In this document: in pieces, positions 43,955 to 55,448 of the stretch
Layout of the letters: the number at the start of each line of letters is the position of its first letter
Numbering within the stretch: position 1 is the stretch's first letter
Assembly (NCBI GenBank): GCA_029256015.1
Contig: JAQSYQ010000001.1
Span: forward strand, 62,001-126,000
Direction: 5' to 3'
Length of the DNA: 64,000 bases
DNA from: Gammaproteobacteria bacterium
Lineage (GTDB): Bacteria > Pseudomonadota > Gammaproteobacteria > Francisellales > CACEW01
Notes under the pieces: model-generated
What the model saw: only the letters and a program-made list of their open reading frames with translations
Database searches by the model: none
What the model was told of the DNA's origin: nothing
Position numbers and translations under genes: made by a program

Positions 43955-44167
43955 TTAGTGGTTTGTATCTGTTAATAAAATGCTTCTATCAATATTTCCT
44001 GCTGCGATTTCGCGCAAAGCAACGACGGTAGGTTTGTCATTGTCCCACTCTACAGTTGGCTCTTCACCTGAGCGCATTATTTGGCGAGCACGTTTGCTAG
44101 CCACCAAAACTAATTGAAAACGGTTGTCTACTCTGCCCAAACAATCTTCTACGGTAACTCGAGCCAT
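43955..44167 (-). CDS. rpoZ: RNA polymerase omega subunit
   Basis: A 70-residue omega subunit: [25 protein letters not shown] and the [13 protein letters not shown] stretch are diagnostic. It aids assembly of RNA polymerase and contributes to the ppGpp site. The ATG at 44167 has GGAAGAG upstream; ten extra residues from an upstream start are rejected. About 167 bp separate it from ddl upstream, long enough for its own promoter. The usual partner gmk is displaced here by a ddl gene. Confidence 0.96.
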   Translation of the reverse strand: MARVTVEDCLGRVDNRFQLVLVASKRARQIMRSGEEPTVEWDNDKPTVVALREIAAGNIDRSILLTDTNH

Positions 44168-44334
44168 TTTTCTCTTCCTTATTAACATTGATCTCATCTC
44201 GCAGCTTCTAATGCTAAGCCCGAGATCTATCTGTATTCTAGCGGTTTTTTGCCCAATTAGAAACTCCTATTTATATAGGCATAGACTAGTTTGATGACTA
44301 TTCAATTTTTATATTAGGCAAATTCTTGAGACTT

Positions 44335-45315
44335 TTAGCTCATCATAGGCTTCATCGCATACGCAGACTGGATCACTTGAGTTAACAGGTCTTTATATTT
44401 TACTCCAGATGCAATTAGCAACTTAGGATAGAAGCTATTTTCTGAAAACCCGGGCATCGTATTGCCTTCATTGAATAAAAATTCTCCAGAATGCTTGTCT
44501 AAGAACAAGTCCACCCTCAGCATGCTTCGACAGGATAAGCATTCAAATACTTTTAGCGCAATTAGCTTAGCTTCTTCAATTTGCTGGTGAGTTAAATCAG
44601 CTGGAATAACTATTTGATATGCCTCATCAATTAAATATTTTGCTTGATAGGTTAAAAACTTATGCGAACTAATTATCTCTCCAGGCATACTAGTGAATGG
44701 GGATAATTGATTGGGTTGCTCTAGTACTGCAATAGAAATCTCTCTTTTATCAATAGCTTTTTCGATAAGAACTTTGTCACTATAACTAAAAGCCAATTCA
44801 ATAGCATGCAGTAGCTCATTTTCACTATCAACCCAGCTTACCCCAATGCTTGAACCTTGTGTTGCAGGCTTGATTACTACCGGATAGCCTAAGCTCTTCT
44901 GAATCCGATGATGCCATTCTTCAAACTGATTTTCCCAATTATGTTTTAACATAACCAAATATGGAGTAACAGCAATGCCCTCATTTAAAGCCAATCGTTT
45001 AGCTATGACTTTATCAAATGCTATGGCTGAACCGAGGACTGAGTTGCCAACATATGGAATACCATTGAATTCAAAGAAGCCCTGAATAGCGCCATCTTCT
45101 CCCTGCGCCCCATGTATGACTGGAAAAGCGATATCAAATTTAGCTTTCCAGTTTTGGGCGTTAAATTCCAACTGTCCTTGCTTATCAACAAAAATAGGGA
45201 CTGCCTCAAAAAACTCCCTATCAAGATGATTAATAATAGACCGAGCAGATTTTACTGAAATCTGATGCTCTGGGGATTTCCCTCCGTAAAAAACAGCTAC
45301 TTTCAACTTTTCCAT
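44335..45315 (-). CDS. ddl: D-alanine-D-alanine ligase
   Basis: A 326-residue ATP-grasp ligase that joins two D-Ala for peptidoglycan. Key parts: FYGGKSPEHQISVKSA (N-terminal Glu), HGAQGEDGAIQGFFE, VIKPATQGSSIGVS (ATP-grasp loop), LRVDLFLDK and FNEGNTMPGFSENSFYPKL (Mg-binding Glu/Asn and omega-like end). It sits between gmk and rpoZ, which are neighbours in most gammaproteobacteria. The Shine-Dalgarno is weak. Whether it is the main Ddl or a paralogue cannot be told from this window. Confidence 0.92.
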   Translation of the reverse strand: MEKLKVAVFYGGKSPEHQISVKSARSIINHLDREFFEAVPIFVDKQGQLEFNAQNWKAKFDIAFPVIHGAQGEDGAIQGFFEFNGIPYVGNSVLGSAIAFDKVIAKRLALNEGIAVTPYLVMLKHNWENQFEEWHHRIQKSLGYPVVIKPATQGSSIGVSWVDSENELLHAIELAFSYSDKVLIEKAIDKREISIAVLEQPNQLSPFTSMPGEIISSHKFLTYQAKYLIDEAYQIVIPADLTHQQIEEAKLIALKVFECLSCRSMLRVDLFLDKHSGEFLFNEGNTMPGFSENSFYPKLLIASGVKYKDLLTQVIQSAYAMKPMMS

Positions 45316-45357
45316 TAGAGGTTATATGAATCCTATTAGAATAAGTTCAGGATATTG

Positions 45358-45975
45358 CTATAGCAGTTCTTTTAAAAGAGAAGCACAACATTGCGCTTGT
45401 CTCTTAGTTTTTAGCCTTTCACATCTCACAATAGCTTTTAAATCATCTAAAGCATGATCAAAATTATCGTTGATAATTAAGTAATCATATTCAGAATAGT
45501 GCTCCATTTCACTTTTAGCTTCAGCCAAGCGTTTAGCAATGACCTCAGGATGGTCTTGAGCGCGTTTTTCAAGCCTTTCTTTCAAAATTGCTCTAGAAGG
45601 CGGCAAAAGGAAAATGCCTACACTTTGCTCTGGAAACAATTGTTTAACTTGCTTAGCACCCTGCCAATCAATATCTAAAACAATGTCATGACCTTGCGTA
45701 GTCGCTTTTTCAATTTCCATTTTAGAAGTTGCATAAAAATGCCCAAAAACCTCAGCATCTTCAATAAAAGCCTTGTCTTTTTGTAAGGTTAAAAACTCTT
45801 GCTTTTCAATAAAATGATAATGTGTGCCCTCGATTTCACCCGGCCTTTTTGCTCGAGTTGTATGAGAAATTGAAACTCGAATATCAGAAGTTTGCTCAAT
45901 TAAAGCTTTAACCAAACTGGTTTTGCCTGCACCTGAAGGCGCTGACACAATAAAAATAAGACCACTACGCTTCAT
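45358..45975 (-). CDS. gmk: Guanylate kinase
   Basis: A 205-residue P-loop kinase that converts GMP to GDP. Walker A reads SAPSGAGKTSL near residue 11, followed by SHTTRAKRPGEIEGTHYHF (GMP binding) and VLDIDWQGAKQV. It starts 9 nt after yicC on the same strand, the standard yicC-gmk arrangement. Confidence 0.97.
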   Translation of the reverse strand: MKRSGLIFIVSAPSGAGKTSLVKALIEQTSDIRVSISHTTRAKRPGEIEGTHYHFIEKQEFLTLQKDKAFIEDAEVFGHFYATSKMEIEKATTQGHDIVLDIDWQGAKQVKQLFPEQSVGIFLLPPSRAILKERLEKRAQDHPEVIAKRLAEAKSEMEHYSEYDYLIINDNFDHALDDLKAIVRCERLKTKRQAQCCASLLKELL

Positions 45976-45984
45976 AAAAAAACC

Positions 45985-46851
45985 TTACTCTATATTTTGA
46001 ATTTGTTCACGCATTTGTTCGATGAGTAGCTTAATTTCAACCGCGGCTTTTGTCATCTCAGCGTTAATCGATTTTGAAGAAAGCGTATTGGCCTCACGGT
46101 TAAGCTCCTGCATTAAAAAGTCTAAATGCTTACCCATTACTCCCCCCTTATCCAAAATCCTTTGCACCTCGGCATTATGGGCAGATAGCCTATCTAACTC
46201 TTCAGTAACATCCATTTTCTGTGCGACCAGTAGCATTTCCTGGGCCAATCGCAGAGGCTCAAGCTCAAGCTTAGCCTCGTTAAAGCGGGTCAACATTTTA
46301 GACTCATAATGCTGTTGAATGCCGGGCAGCATTTTACGAACCACTACAACATAATGTTCAATATCTTTAAGGCGTTGCTTTAGAAATTCGGTTAGGGCTT
46401 TACCTTCTCTTTGCCTGGACCCGCTAAATTCTTTTAACACAGCATCTAAGAGCTCAAGGGCTTCTTCTTCGGTGTGGCTATGATTTTCTAATTTTGGCTG
46501 CAATACCCCCGGCCATTTTAGCAAAGCTTGAGTATCAAGGCTGGATGGGACATTACAGGTTTCAAGCAGAATCATCTCAGCCTGAAGAATTTGTTGAGCC
46601 AAATCTGTGTTAACCTCTAAGTTAACCCCTCCTTCAGTAGAAGGTAATAAACTAAACGTACAATCAATTTTGCCCCGCTGCATATGAGCTTTAATGTGCT
46701 CACGGATCGGCATCTCCATATCTTTTAACACTTCTGGCAGGCGCAGACTGATTTCCAAATAACGGTGATTGACAGACTTAAGCTCACATATAAGTTCGCC
46801 CCAGCCCCCTTTTTTGCTCCCACGAGCAAATGCAGTCATGCTTGATATCAT
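45985..46851 (-). CDS. yicC: YicC-family endoribonuclease
   Basis: A 288-residue protein with the N-terminal YicC_N domain (MISSMTAFARG, ELKSVNHRYLEISLRLPE) and the C-terminal DUF1732 domain (MGKHLDFLMQELNREANTLSSKS), now known from E. coli to be an endoribonuclease involved in sRNA turnover. The ATG at 46851 is chosen because AAGGTGG lies 5 nt upstream; a GTG 9 nt earlier would sit inside that Shine-Dalgarno. First gene of yicC-gmk. Confidence 0.95.
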   Translation of the reverse strand: MISSMTAFARGSKKGGWGELICELKSVNHRYLEISLRLPEVLKDMEMPIREHIKAHMQRGKIDCTFSLLPSTEGGVNLEVNTDLAQQILQAEMILLETCNVPSSLDTQALLKWPGVLQPKLENHSHTEEEALELLDAVLKEFSGSRQREGKALTEFLKQRLKDIEHYVVVVRKMLPGIQQHYESKMLTRFNEAKLELEPLRLAQEMLLVAQKMDVTEELDRLSAHNAEVQRILDKGGVMGKHLDFLMQELNREANTLSSKSINAEMTKAAVEIKLLIEQMREQIQNIE

Positions 46852-46887
46852 ATAAGCCACCTTTTAGAAAGTTATGCTTAAGCGAGA

Positions 46888-48165
46888 TTATAACAAGAAG
46901 TAAGCGATAAAGATAAGGGCTAACAGCCACATTACAAAGTGAACTTTTTTATATTGGCCTTTTGCGGATTGCAAAGTGACATAGCAAATCACACCAAGCC
47001 CCACCCCATCAGCGATGGAGAAAGTTAAAGGAATGCTGAGCAAAGTAATGACTGCTGGAATGTATTCAGCTGCATCCTCCCAATTTACCTCGGCAAAGGG
47101 CTTAACCATAATGCAAGCCACATAAAATAAAGCAGCAGAGCTTGCAAAAACAGGAATGCTGGCAGCTAATGGCGATAAAAACATAAGCAGCAAAAACAAG
47201 CCTGAAACTACCCAGGCAGTCAAACCCGTCTTTCCACCGGCTTTAATTCCAGACGCACTTTCTACAAAAGGGCAGACTGTTGACAGCCCGATTAGAGAAG
47301 AAGCCGTGGTAGCAACGCTTTCTGCCAATAAAGCACGATTTATGCCTTGCTTTAACTCCCCTGGCTCTCGCTCCAAATGAAAGGACAAACCAATTAACGT
47401 GCCGGTGCTGTCGAATAAAGCCACCAAAATAAAAGTAAAAATAACAGGCAAGCTTGCCAAGTTTAATAAAGGATGAATATCTAATGCTAAAAAAGACATT
47501 TTCAAACTGGGCGGCATAGCAAAAATGCCTGCAAAATGGCTGACAGCTAGCAGCCGACCCAATAAAGAAACTACGATCATTCCGATAATAATAGCTCCCG
47601 GTATTTTACGAGAATCCAAAGTTGCAATGATAAAGAAACCTAAAAAGAACAAAGCAATACTGATGGTGTTAATCTTTCCTAGCATTACCAAAGTATGGCT
47701 GCTTTGAACAATAACGCCGACATTTTTTAGTGCAATGAACCCAATAAAAAAGCCGACCCCCGCTGCAATAGCACAGCCCAGTGATCGAGGGATCGCCAAT
47801 AAAATATACTGCCTTAATCTTGTTATAGTGATTAAGAAAAACACTAGCCCCGCAATAAAAACTGCGCCTAAAGCTGCTTGCCAGCTATATCCAAGCTTTC
47901 CCACTACTACATAAGAAAAATAAGACAACAGACCCAAACCTGGCGCCAAGGCCACAGGAAGATTAGAAAACAAGCCTGATAAAAAACTTGCAAAAGCACA
48001 GATTAGACAGGTTCCAACAAAAGCACTGCCATAGTCCATACCAGCTCCTGCCAACATGCTAGGGGCGATAATGACAATATAGGCCATGGTAAAGAATGTG
48101 GTAAAACCGGCTATGGTTTCGTTTTTAATACTGCTGTGATATTTTTCTAATTTGAAGAAACGCAT
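46888..48165 (-). CDS. NCS2/AzgA-like purine permease
   Basis: A 425-residue membrane protein with 12-14 hydrophobic segments. The N-terminal FKLEKYHSSIKNETIAGFTTFFTMAYI split as in AzgA/PbuG/GhxP, PVALAPGLGLLSYFSYVV, and ALFDSTGTLIGL (substrate Asp) identify the adenine/guanine/hypoxanthine branch of the NCS2 family. It imports purines with protons. The ATG at 48165 is used; the longer frame would run 35 nt into tRNA-Pro and adds 26 non-homologous residues. It lies downstream of that tRNA on the same strand. Confidence 0.92.
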   Translation of the reverse strand: MRFFKLEKYHSSIKNETIAGFTTFFTMAYIVIIAPSMLAGAGMDYGSAFVGTCLICAFASFLSGLFSNLPVALAPGLGLLSYFSYVVVGKLGYSWQAALGAVFIAGLVFFLITITRLRQYILLAIPRSLGCAIAAGVGFFIGFIALKNVGVIVQSSHTLVMLGKINTISIALFFLGFFIIATLDSRKIPGAIIIGMIVVSLLGRLLAVSHFAGIFAMPPSLKMSFLALDIHPLLNLASLPVIFTFILVALFDSTGTLIGLSFHLEREPGELKQGINRALLAESVATTASSLIGLSTVCPFVESASGIKAGGKTGLTAWVVSGLFLLLMFLSPLAASIPVFASSAALFYVACIMVKPFAEVNWEDAAEYIPAVITLLSIPLTFSIADGVGLGVICYVTLQSAKGQYKKVHFVMWLLALIFIAYFLL

Positions 48166-48207
48166 AGTGACCTGCCAAATGAGGAATAAATCCAGTTTAG
48201 CAGAAAA

Positions 48208-48284
48208 TGGTCGGGACGACTGGATTTGAACCAGCGACCACATGCCCCCCAGGCATGTGCGCTACCAGGCTGCGCTACGCCCCG
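48208..48284 (-). tRNA. tRNA-Pro (anticodon GGG)
   Basis: A 77-nt minus-strand tRNA. The acceptor arm pairs CGGGGCG with CGTCCCG, the discriminator is A and CCA is encoded. The D arm (GCGCAGCCTGGTAGCGC), the anticodon arm CATGC-CTGGGGG-GCATG (anticodon GGG) and the T arm with GGTTCAAATCC are all present. It follows ihfA by 32 nt, a common arrangement in gammaproteobacteria. Confidence 0.97.
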
Positions 48285-48316
48285 ATCTAAAAAGTGAATT
48301 CTACAAAAAATTACCG

Positions 48317-48598
48317 CTAGCCTGCAACGATCTTTTTGAATTTTTGACCAGATTTAAATGTAACAACTCGGCGGGCTGAAACTACTGCGGCTTCACCAGT
48401 CTTAGGATTACGGCCAGGGCGAGCGGCTTTTTCACGGAGTTCAAAGTTACCAAACCCAGATAATTTAATAGAAAAGCCTTCAGCAAGTAAACTGCGAACT
48501 TCATCAAAGAAGCTATTTACAAATTCTTTGGCATCACCTTGTAGCATATCCACTTCTTTACATAGCTTATTGGTTAGTTCAGCTTTTGTTAATGTCAT
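48317..48598 (-). CDS. ihfA: Integration host factor alpha subunit
   Basis: A 93-residue HU/IHF-family DNA-bending protein. The IHF-alpha features are [11 protein letters not shown] at the start, [25 protein letters not shown] with the intercalating Pro, and [11 protein letters not shown]. It binds and bends DNA as a heterodimer with IhfB. It starts 2 nt after the pheT stop, so pheS-pheT-ihfA form the usual operon. Confidence 0.96.
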   Translation of the reverse strand: MTLTKAELTNKLCKEVDMLQGDAKEFVNSFFDEVRSLLAEGFSIKLSGFGNFELREKAARPGRNPKTGEAAVVSARRVVTFKSGQKFKKIVAG

Positions 48599-48600
48599 AT

Positions 48601-50979
48601 TTATTCCCTCAACTGTGCAGCGAATTCGTTCTTCAACTGACTCACTAGCTTTTCCATAATTGCAACAACTTCTTCTTCGTTAAGAGTGCGTGATAAATTT
48701 TGCAAAATCAAGCCCAGCGCCACACTTTTTTTACCGGTAGGGACTTGCCCGCCTTTATAAATATCAAAAACCCAAGTGTCTTGTAATAAAGCTCCCGCAG
48801 CTTTCTTCACCTCATCCAATAAGGCTTGGGCTGATACAAGCTCATCGACTTCGATCGCTATATCTCTTCGAATGCTGGGAAATTTAGAGATAGAATTAAA
48901 CTTCGGCAATTCCCTCCCATTTAAACTCTCAAGCTTAAGCTCAAATACGAAAGCTTCTGAAATCAAATCAAAGGACTGCTGAATATTAGGATGTACGGCC
49001 CCTATATAGCCTACTGGAATGCCGTTTTCGCAAATCAATGCGGCTTTGCCTGGATGCAGATAACTAATGGCTTCTGTTGCAATAAATTCGTACTGCTTGG
49101 TGGTTAAAGCTAAAACTGCCTCCACATCATTCTTAATATCATAAAAGTCTGATTTGTTTTTATTATCCCAATGCTCAGAAAATAGTTTGCCGTAGATCAG
49201 ACCCGCTAAAACTTGGGATTCTGTCGCCGGATTTTTGCCATCAAATTCAAAACATTTACCTGATTCAAACAAGCGAAGCCTTTGCTGCTGTCTTGCTATA
49301 TTAGAAGATAAGTTTTGAATAAGCCCTGGAATTAAACTGGTCCTCATAACGGCTAAATCCGAAGCAATCGGATTAAGCAAAGGATAGGCTTGCTTGTCAG
49401 TAAAAAATTTCTGATGCAGTTTAGGGTCGATAAAACTATAGTTCATCGCTTCTCTATAGCCTCTATCAACTAATAACTGCTTCATTCTTTTCGTAGGCAA
49501 TTCCAGCTCAGAATCGGCACTTACAATAACTGGCATAGCCGGAATAAGTGGAGTAAATGACTCATAGCCTTTAATTCTTGCTACCTCTTCTATCAAGTCT
49601 TCTTCTATGCCCATATCAAATCGATGGGAAGGCGCTTTGGCTCTTAAACTTTGACCCGAATTCTGCTCAACGCTAAATCCTAAGCGCTCCAATGCGTTAC
49701 TCACTTCATCCATGCTAACAGCCAAACCCAGGATTTTTTCTAGCTTGCTTAAATGCAGATCAATATCGGCCTGTTTAGGCAAATGCTCTTTAGAAACCGA
49801 CTCAACAATCGGCCCTGCTTCCCCGCCGGCAATCAACTGAATGAGCTCGCTGGCATATTCCATTGCATCTCTTGTAATGGCAGGATCCACCCCTCTTTCA
49901 AACCGATGCGAAGAATCGGTATGCAAGCCATAAGATCTTGCCTGCCCGGCTAAAGCCAATGGGCTGAAAAAGGCGCTTTCTAGAACAATATCAGTGGTTT
50001 CAGTGGAAACAGAAGAGACTTCACCGCCCATAATTCCCGCCAAGGCAATCGGCGCTTTTTCATCGGCGATGACTAAGCTTTGGGCTTTTAGCTGTACCGA
50101 TTCACCATTGAGCAAAGTTAGGTTTTCTTTATCTTTTGCAAAGCGAACGCTAATACCGCCATGCAATTTTGCCAAATCAAAAGCATGCATAGGCTGACCC
50201 AAAGCCAGCATCACATAATTGGTGATATCGACTATCGGGGAAATGCTGCGAATCCCACAACGGCGTAGGCGCTCGCTTAACCAATAAGGAGTAGCAATAT
50301 CATTTTTTACGCCTTTAATGACTCTGGCCAGATATCTGGGGCAAGCTTGAGCCTCTTTAATTTCGACTTTAATACTATCTTGATGCTTAATAGCTGCCTG
50401 AGCAAACTGAGGAGGATGAACAGGAACTTGGGTTAATGCGCCTAGTTCACGCGCCAATCCCTTGATGCTCAAACAATCTCCACGATTAGCGGTAATGCTA
50501 AGCTCTATCATGGAATCATCCAAATGCAGATATTCTCTAATGTCAGTGCCAACTGGGGCATCTTCTGGCAATTCCATAATGCCCTCAGAGTTTTCTTTCA
50601 AACCCAGCTCGCCTTCAGAGCAGAGCATCCCAAAAGACTCTACCCCTCTTAACTTAGCGGGTTTAATCTTGAAATCTCCCGGCAGAGTCGCACCAACCAT
50701 CGCCACACAAACTTTTAGACCTTGACGAACATTGGCTGCCCCACAAACGATATTAAGAAGCTCAGGCTTGTTTACATTAACTTGGCACACTCTGAGCCGA
50801 TCTGCATTGGGGTGCTGGACAAGCGAAACCACCTCCCCTACTACCACCCCATTAAATGCAGGAGCAACTTCGGCAATATCGTCAACCTCAAGGCCAGCCA
50901 TAGTAAATTGATCAGCGATTTCATTCACTGATAAATTGGGAGAGACCCATTCTTGTAGCCATTTCAAACTAAACTTCAT
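48601..50979 (-). CDS. pheT: Phenylalanyl-tRNA synthetase beta subunit
   Basis: A 792-residue subunit of the alpha2-beta2 synthetase. Domains in order: EMAP-II-like tRNA-binding domain ([25 protein letters not shown]), B3/B4 editing domain ([34 protein letters not shown]), B5, catalytic-like core, and the C-terminal ferredoxin-like anticodon-binding domain ([16 protein letters not shown]). It lies 63 nt after pheS. Confidence 0.97.
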   Translation of the reverse strand: MKFSLKWLQEWVSPNLSVNEIADQFTMAGLEVDDIAEVAPAFNGVVVGEVVSLVQHPNADRLRVCQVNVNKPELLNIVCGAANVRQGLKVCVAMVGATLPGDFKIKPAKLRGVESFGMLCSEGELGLKENSEGIMELPEDAPVGTDIREYLHLDDSMIELSITANRGDCLSIKGLARELGALTQVPVHPPQFAQAAIKHQDSIKVEIKEAQACPRYLARVIKGVKNDIATPYWLSERLRRCGIRSISPIVDITNYVMLALGQPMHAFDLAKLHGGISVRFAKDKENLTLLNGESVQLKAQSLVIADEKAPIALAGIMGGEVSSVSTETTDIVLESAFFSPLALAGQARSYGLHTDSSHRFERGVDPAITRDAMEYASELIQLIAGGEAGPIVESVSKEHLPKQADIDLHLSKLEKILGLAVSMDEVSNALERLGFSVEQNSGQSLRAKAPSHRFDMGIEEDLIEEVARIKGYESFTPLIPAMPVIVSADSELELPTKRMKQLLVDRGYREAMNYSFIDPKLHQKFFTDKQAYPLLNPIASDLAVMRTSLIPGLIQNLSSNIARQQQRLRLFESGKCFEFDGKNPATESQVLAGLIYGKLFSEHWDNKNKSDFYDIKNDVEAVLALTTKQYEFIATEAISYLHPGKAALICENGIPVGYIGAVHPNIQQSFDLISEAFVFELKLESLNGRELPKFNSISKFPSIRRDIAIEVDELVSAQALLDEVKKAAGALLQDTWVFDIYKGGQVPTGKKSVALGLILQNLSRTLNEEEVVAIMEKLVSQLKNEFAAQLRE

Positions 50980-51042
50980 CTCGTCGTTCTCTTTTAAATT
51001 TATATAGTGTTGCTACTTCGCACGTCGGTGCAGGGTTGTGAA

Positions 51043-52110
<1,068 letters not shown>

Positions 52111-52166
52111 TCAATGTGAAGATTTTACACTAATTTCACGGAAATAAAAAAGAAAAGACTGGCAAT

Positions 52167-52195
52167 AAAAAAGGAAGCCGAGGCTTCCTTTTTAT
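52167..52195 (-). terminator. Intrinsic terminator after rplT
   Basis: AAGGAAGCC and GGCTTCCTT form a 9-bp stem with a 2-nt centre, flanked by A and T runs, so it can work in both directions. It is 43 nt past the rplT stop and separates the thrS-infC-rpmI-rplT unit from pheS. Confidence 0.85.
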
Positions 52196-52203
52196 TAAAT
52201 ATT

Positions 52204-52238
52204 TGTCATCCTGGGACTGCGTAGCAGAACCCGGGATC
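52204..52238. repeat. TGTCATCCTGGG...CCCGGGATC repeat touching the rplT stop codon
   Basis: A short palindromic repeat whose ends, TGTCATCCTGGG and ACCCGGGATC, also flank the copy inside the glycosyltransferase gene at 60738-60799. Base 52238 belongs both to this repeat and to the rplT stop codon. Confidence 0.7.
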
Positions 52239-52594
52239 TATGCTAAAGCCACTTTAGCTTTTTCAGCCAAGGCAGAAAACTCAGCCTTGTTGAATACAGC
52301 CATATCAGCCAGAATCTTACGATCGATGGCAATATTGGCTTTTTTCAAACCATTCATAAAGGTGCTGTATTTCATGCCAGCCATTCTCGCAGCCGCATTG
52401 ATACGAACAATCCACAACGCACGGAATTGACGCTTTCTTTGCTTACGACCGATATATGCATATTGGCCTGCTTTGATTACAGCCTGCTTGGCTACACGAT
52501 ACACACGGCTTCTTGCGCCGTAGTAACCTTTAGCTTGCTTTAGGATTTTCTTATGACGACGACGGGCAGTGACCCCACGTTTTACTCTTGACAT
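52238..52594 (-). CDS. rplT: 50S ribosomal protein L20
   Basis: A 118-residue protein with the full L20 sequence pattern ([39 protein letters not shown] and [22 protein letters not shown] as neighbouring blocks). It binds 23S rRNA early in assembly and in E. coli represses its own operon by binding the mRNA between infC and rpmI. GGAGAG precedes the ATG; it is 12 nt after rpmI. Confidence 0.97.
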   Translation of the reverse strand: MSRVKRGVTARRRHKKILKQAKGYYGARSRVYRVAKQAVIKAGQYAYIGRKQRKRQFRALWIVRINAAARMAGMKYSTFMNGLKKANIAIDRKILADMAVFNKAEFSALAEKAKVALA

Positions 52595-52606
52595 GTGATC
52601 TCTCCT

Positions 52607-52804
52607 TTACACGTAAGGCAAGCATTGTTGAATAGCATCGCAATCGGAAGGACTAACTTGATCCATTCCGCGCAAATGACGCTTACGCTTGGTCGATTTC
52701 TTAGTCAAGATGTGACTACGGTTAGCTGCACGGTGTTTAAATCCGCCGCTTCCAGTCTTTTTGAAGCGCTTAGCCGCGCCACTTTTGGTTTTTAACTTAG
52801 GCAT
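52607..52804 (-). CDS. rpmI: 50S ribosomal protein L35
   Basis: A 65-residue basic protein beginning [17 protein letters not shown] and continuing with [16 protein letters not shown], typical of L35. AGGAG lies upstream of the ATG. Second gene after infC in the classical thrS-infC-rpmI-rplT order. Confidence 0.97.
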   Translation of the reverse strand: MPKLKTKSGAAKRFKKTGSGGFKHRAANRSHILTKKSTKRKRHLRGMDQVSPSDCDAIQQCLPYV

Positions 52805-52860
52805 TTTTATCTCCTGTTTAGACCCACCTAAGACAATTAAGCTCGGCAGGTAGCCGTTTT

Positions 52861-52878
52861 TCTAGGATTTACCCTAGA
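52861..52878. promoter_or_regulatory. Small hairpin in the infC-rpmI gap
   Basis: TCTAGG and CCTAGA form a 6-bp stem in the 83-nt infC-rpmI spacer. In E. coli this region carries the L20 operator; whether this hairpin is part of an equivalent control site is inference. Confidence 0.3.
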
Positions 52879-52887
52879 TTCTTTTGG

Positions 52888-53421
52888 TTAGACCTTTTTC
52901 TTCTTAGGCCCCATTACCATAACCATTTGTTTGCCTTCAACTTTAGCTGGCTGCTCTACTACAGCGTATTCTGCCAAGTCGGCTTCAATCCTTTTTAACA
53001 CTTCCACCCCTAATTCCTGGTGAGATAATTCACGCCCACGGAACCTTAGGGTAATTTTGGTTTTATCGCCATCATTTAAAAAACGAATAAGGCTGCGAAG
53101 CTTAACCTGATAATCTGCCTCTTCAGTAGCTGGGCGCAGTTTAATTTCTTTAATTTGCACCTGCTTTTGCTTTTTCTTAGCGGCATGTTTTTGTTTGTTT
53201 TGCTGGAACACAAACTTGCCGTAGTTCATAATTTTGCATACTGGAGGGGTCGCGGTGGGTGAGATTTCCACTAAATCCAAACTTGCCTGTTGAGCAAGTT
53301 CAAGCGCTCGTGGCACTGTCATCACACCTAATTGCTCGCCATCGTCGCCGATGACACGAATTTCAGGGCAACGAATTTCGTCGTTGATCCGCGCTTTATC
53401 AGTTCTTTCACCTTTATTAAT
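52888..53421 (-). CDS. infC: Translation initiation factor IF-3 (AUU start)
   Basis: A 177-residue IF-3. The reading frame is open upstream of the first in-frame ATG and translates as [20 protein letters not shown], the conserved IF-3 N-terminus, back to an ATT codon at 53421-53419 with GGAGG 7 nt upstream. The C-terminal domain has [15 protein letters not shown]. The rare AUU start allows IF-3 to repress its own translation. The ATT is 2 nt after the thrS stop. A start at the ATG at 53325 would lose most of the N-terminal domain. Confidence 0.96.
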   Translation of the reverse strand: MNKGERTDKARINDEIRCPEIRVIGDDGEQLGVMTVPRALELAQQASLDLVEISPTATPPVCKIMNYGKFVFQQNKQKHAAKKKQKQVQIKEIKLRPATEEADYQVKLRSLIRFLNDGDKTKITLRFRGRELSHQELGVEVLKRIEADLAEYAVVEQPAKVEGKQMVMVMGPKKKKV

Positions 53422-53423
53422 GG

Positions 53424-55352
53424 CTATTCCTCCACATCAATTTTACCAAGACGCCCTACTGCTTTCTCTAATATTTCAATAAAGTTAGCTAACGGCATCA
53501 CCCCTAAATCTTTACCTTTGCGAGTTCTAACAGAGACTGTTCCCTGTTCGCACTCCTGGTCACCCGCAACCAATAAAAAGGGAACCTTATGCAAAGTATG
53601 CTCGCGGATTTTAAACCCAATCTTCTCATTTCTCAAGTCCGATCTAGCTCTAAACCCAAATTTTTGCAATTTTTCGCTAATTTGTGTGACATATTCGCTG
53701 TGTTTTTCAGAAATCCCCATGACAACAGCCTGAGTTGGCGCAAGCCATGCGGGAAAATCTCCTGCATAATGCTCGATAAGCATTCCGATAAAACGCTCCA
53801 TAGAGCCCATTACTGCACGGTGAATCATCACTGGAACCTTGCGGGTATTGTCCTCTGCCACATAGCTTGCTTCCAAGCGCTCTGGCACAAAGAAATCAAT
53901 CTGAACGGTACCGCATTGCCATTGACGGCCGATGCTATCTTTTAAGTGAAGCTCGACTTTAGGGCCGTAAAACGCCCCCTCTCCCGGCAGCCACTCAAAT
54001 GGAATATTTAAAGATTCCAAGGCTTTAGCAAGGCCTTGTTCAGCCTTATCCCATAGCTCATCGCTTCCAATTCTTTTTTCAGGGCGGGTGGCAATTTTAA
54101 CTTTAACGTTATCATCCAAACCAAAATCCGCGTACATAGCAAAAGCCAGCTTCATAAATGCCGCGACTTCGCCTTGAATTTGGTCTTCTGTACAGAAAAT
54201 ATGCCCATCGTCCTGGGTCATGCCGCGCACTCTTAAGATGCCGTGCAAAGATCCTGAGGTTTCATTTCGATGGCAATTTCCGAATTCAGCATAACGAACA
54301 GGCAGATCTCGATAGCTTTTTAATCCTTGATTGTATATTTGCACGTGGCAAGGGCAGCTCATGGGCTTGATTGCATAGTCTCTGTTTTCAGAATGAGTCA
54401 AAAACATATTTTCGATGTATTTGTCCGCATGGCCTGACTTTTTCCAAAATGAGACATCCAACACTTGTGGAGTGCGGATTTCTTTATAGCCTGAAACTTT
54501 TAATTTACTACGAATATATTGCTCAATTACCTGCCAAATGGTCCAGCCGTTTTCATGCCAGAACACCATACCAGGCGCTTCTTCCTGTAAGTGGAACAAA
54601 TCTAAAGCTTTACCGATTTTGCGGTGGTCTCTTTTTTCGGCTTCTTCTAACTGGTTTAAATAGGCTTTAAGCTCTTTTTCATTGGCAAAGGCTGTTCCAT
54701 AGATCCTTTGCAGCATCTGATTTTTGGAATCTCCGCGCCAATAAGCTCCCGCAACCGACATTAATTTAAAGGCTTTTAAATGCTCGGTATTGGGTACATG
54801 CGGGCCTCGGCAAAGGTCAGTGAAATCGCCTTGAGTATAAAGAGAAAGCTCTTCGGTTTCTGGAATGCTTTCAATAATCTCGGCTTTGAAATGCTCACCT
54901 AAGTCTTTGAAATATTTAACCGCTTGATTGCGGCTCATCGTGGTACGAGTTACAGGTTGAGCGGCTTTGGCAAGCTCCTGCATTTTCGCTTCAATTTTAG
55001 CTAAATCCTCAGGAGTAAAGGTCCTATCAAAGGCAAAGTCATAGAAAAAGCCGTTTTCAATCACCGGGCCGATGGTCACCTGGGCATGAGGGTAAAGCTG
55101 TTTGACAGCTTGGGCTAATAAATGCGCGGTAGAATGACGAATAATCTCTACAGCAGCCGGATCTTTAGCAGTGATAATTTTAAGTTTGGCGTCATGCTTA
55201 ATGACATAAGAAACATCCACTTCTTTGCCGTCAACCTCGCCTCCTAAAGCAGCTTTAGCCAGACCTGCTCCAATATTTTGAGCGACTTCTAAAACAGTGA
55301 CTTCTTTTTCAAATTCACGCTGGCTACCATCTGGTAACGTAATCTTAATCAT
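53424..55352 (-). CDS. thrS: Threonyl-tRNA synthetase
   Basis: A 642-residue class II synthetase. Domains: TGS (1-62), editing domain with the [16 protein letters not shown] motif, catalytic core with Zn ligands (Cys of [10 protein letters not shown] and two His residues) and motif 2 [24 protein letters not shown] split around the loop, then the anticodon-binding domain. AGAGG precedes the ATG. A terminator-like hairpin lies just upstream, so its own promoter or read-through control is likely. Confidence 0.97.
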   Translation of the reverse strand: MIKITLPDGSQREFEKEVTVLEVAQNIGAGLAKAALGGEVDGKEVDVSYVIKHDAKLKIITAKDPAAVEIIRHSTAHLLAQAVKQLYPHAQVTIGPVIENGFFYDFAFDRTFTPEDLAKIEAKMQELAKAAQPVTRTTMSRNQAVKYFKDLGEHFKAEIIESIPETEELSLYTQGDFTDLCRGPHVPNTEHLKAFKLMSVAGAYWRGDSKNQMLQRIYGTAFANEKELKAYLNQLEEAEKRDHRKIGKALDLFHLQEEAPGMVFWHENGWTIWQVIEQYIRSKLKVSGYKEIRTPQVLDVSFWKKSGHADKYIENMFLTHSENRDYAIKPMSCPCHVQIYNQGLKSYRDLPVRYAEFGNCHRNETSGSLHGILRVRGMTQDDGHIFCTEDQIQGEVAAFMKLAFAMYADFGLDDNVKVKIATRPEKRIGSDELWDKAEQGLAKALESLNIPFEWLPGEGAFYGPKVELHLKDSIGRQWQCGTVQIDFFVPERLEASYVAEDNTRKVPVMIHRAVMGSMERFIGMLIEHYAGDFPAWLAPTQAVVMGISEKHSEYVTQISEKLQKFGFRARSDLRNEKIGFKIREHTLHKVPFLLVAGDQECEQGTVSVRTRKGKDLGVMPLANFIEILEKAVGRLGKIDVEE

Positions 55353-55367
55353 GCATAACCTCTAGAA

Positions 55368-55392
55368 ATAAAAAAGCACTTAACAAAGCGCT
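55368..55392 (-). terminator. Hairpin with T-run between the 792-residue gene and thrS
   Basis: On the minus strand AGCGCTT-TGTT-AAGTGCT (one G-T pair) is followed by TTTTTTATTT. It lies 57 nt after the stop of the helical-repeat gene and 16 nt before thrS, so it may end the upstream transcript or act as an attenuator in the thrS leader. Confidence 0.55.
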
Positions 55393-55448
55393 CTATTATA
55401 ATCATAAATTCTACAAGACTCATGCTTTATTTTATCGCTATGCAACCT

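Noticed and set aside
48166..48243. 26-residue N-terminal extension of the purine permease
   Set aside because: It runs into tRNA-Pro and lacks family similarity; the ATG at 48165 gives the normal N-terminus.
52888..53325. infC starting at the first in-frame ATG
   Set aside because: This would remove the conserved N-terminal 32 residues; the ATT at 53421 with GGAGG upstream is the known start type for this gene.
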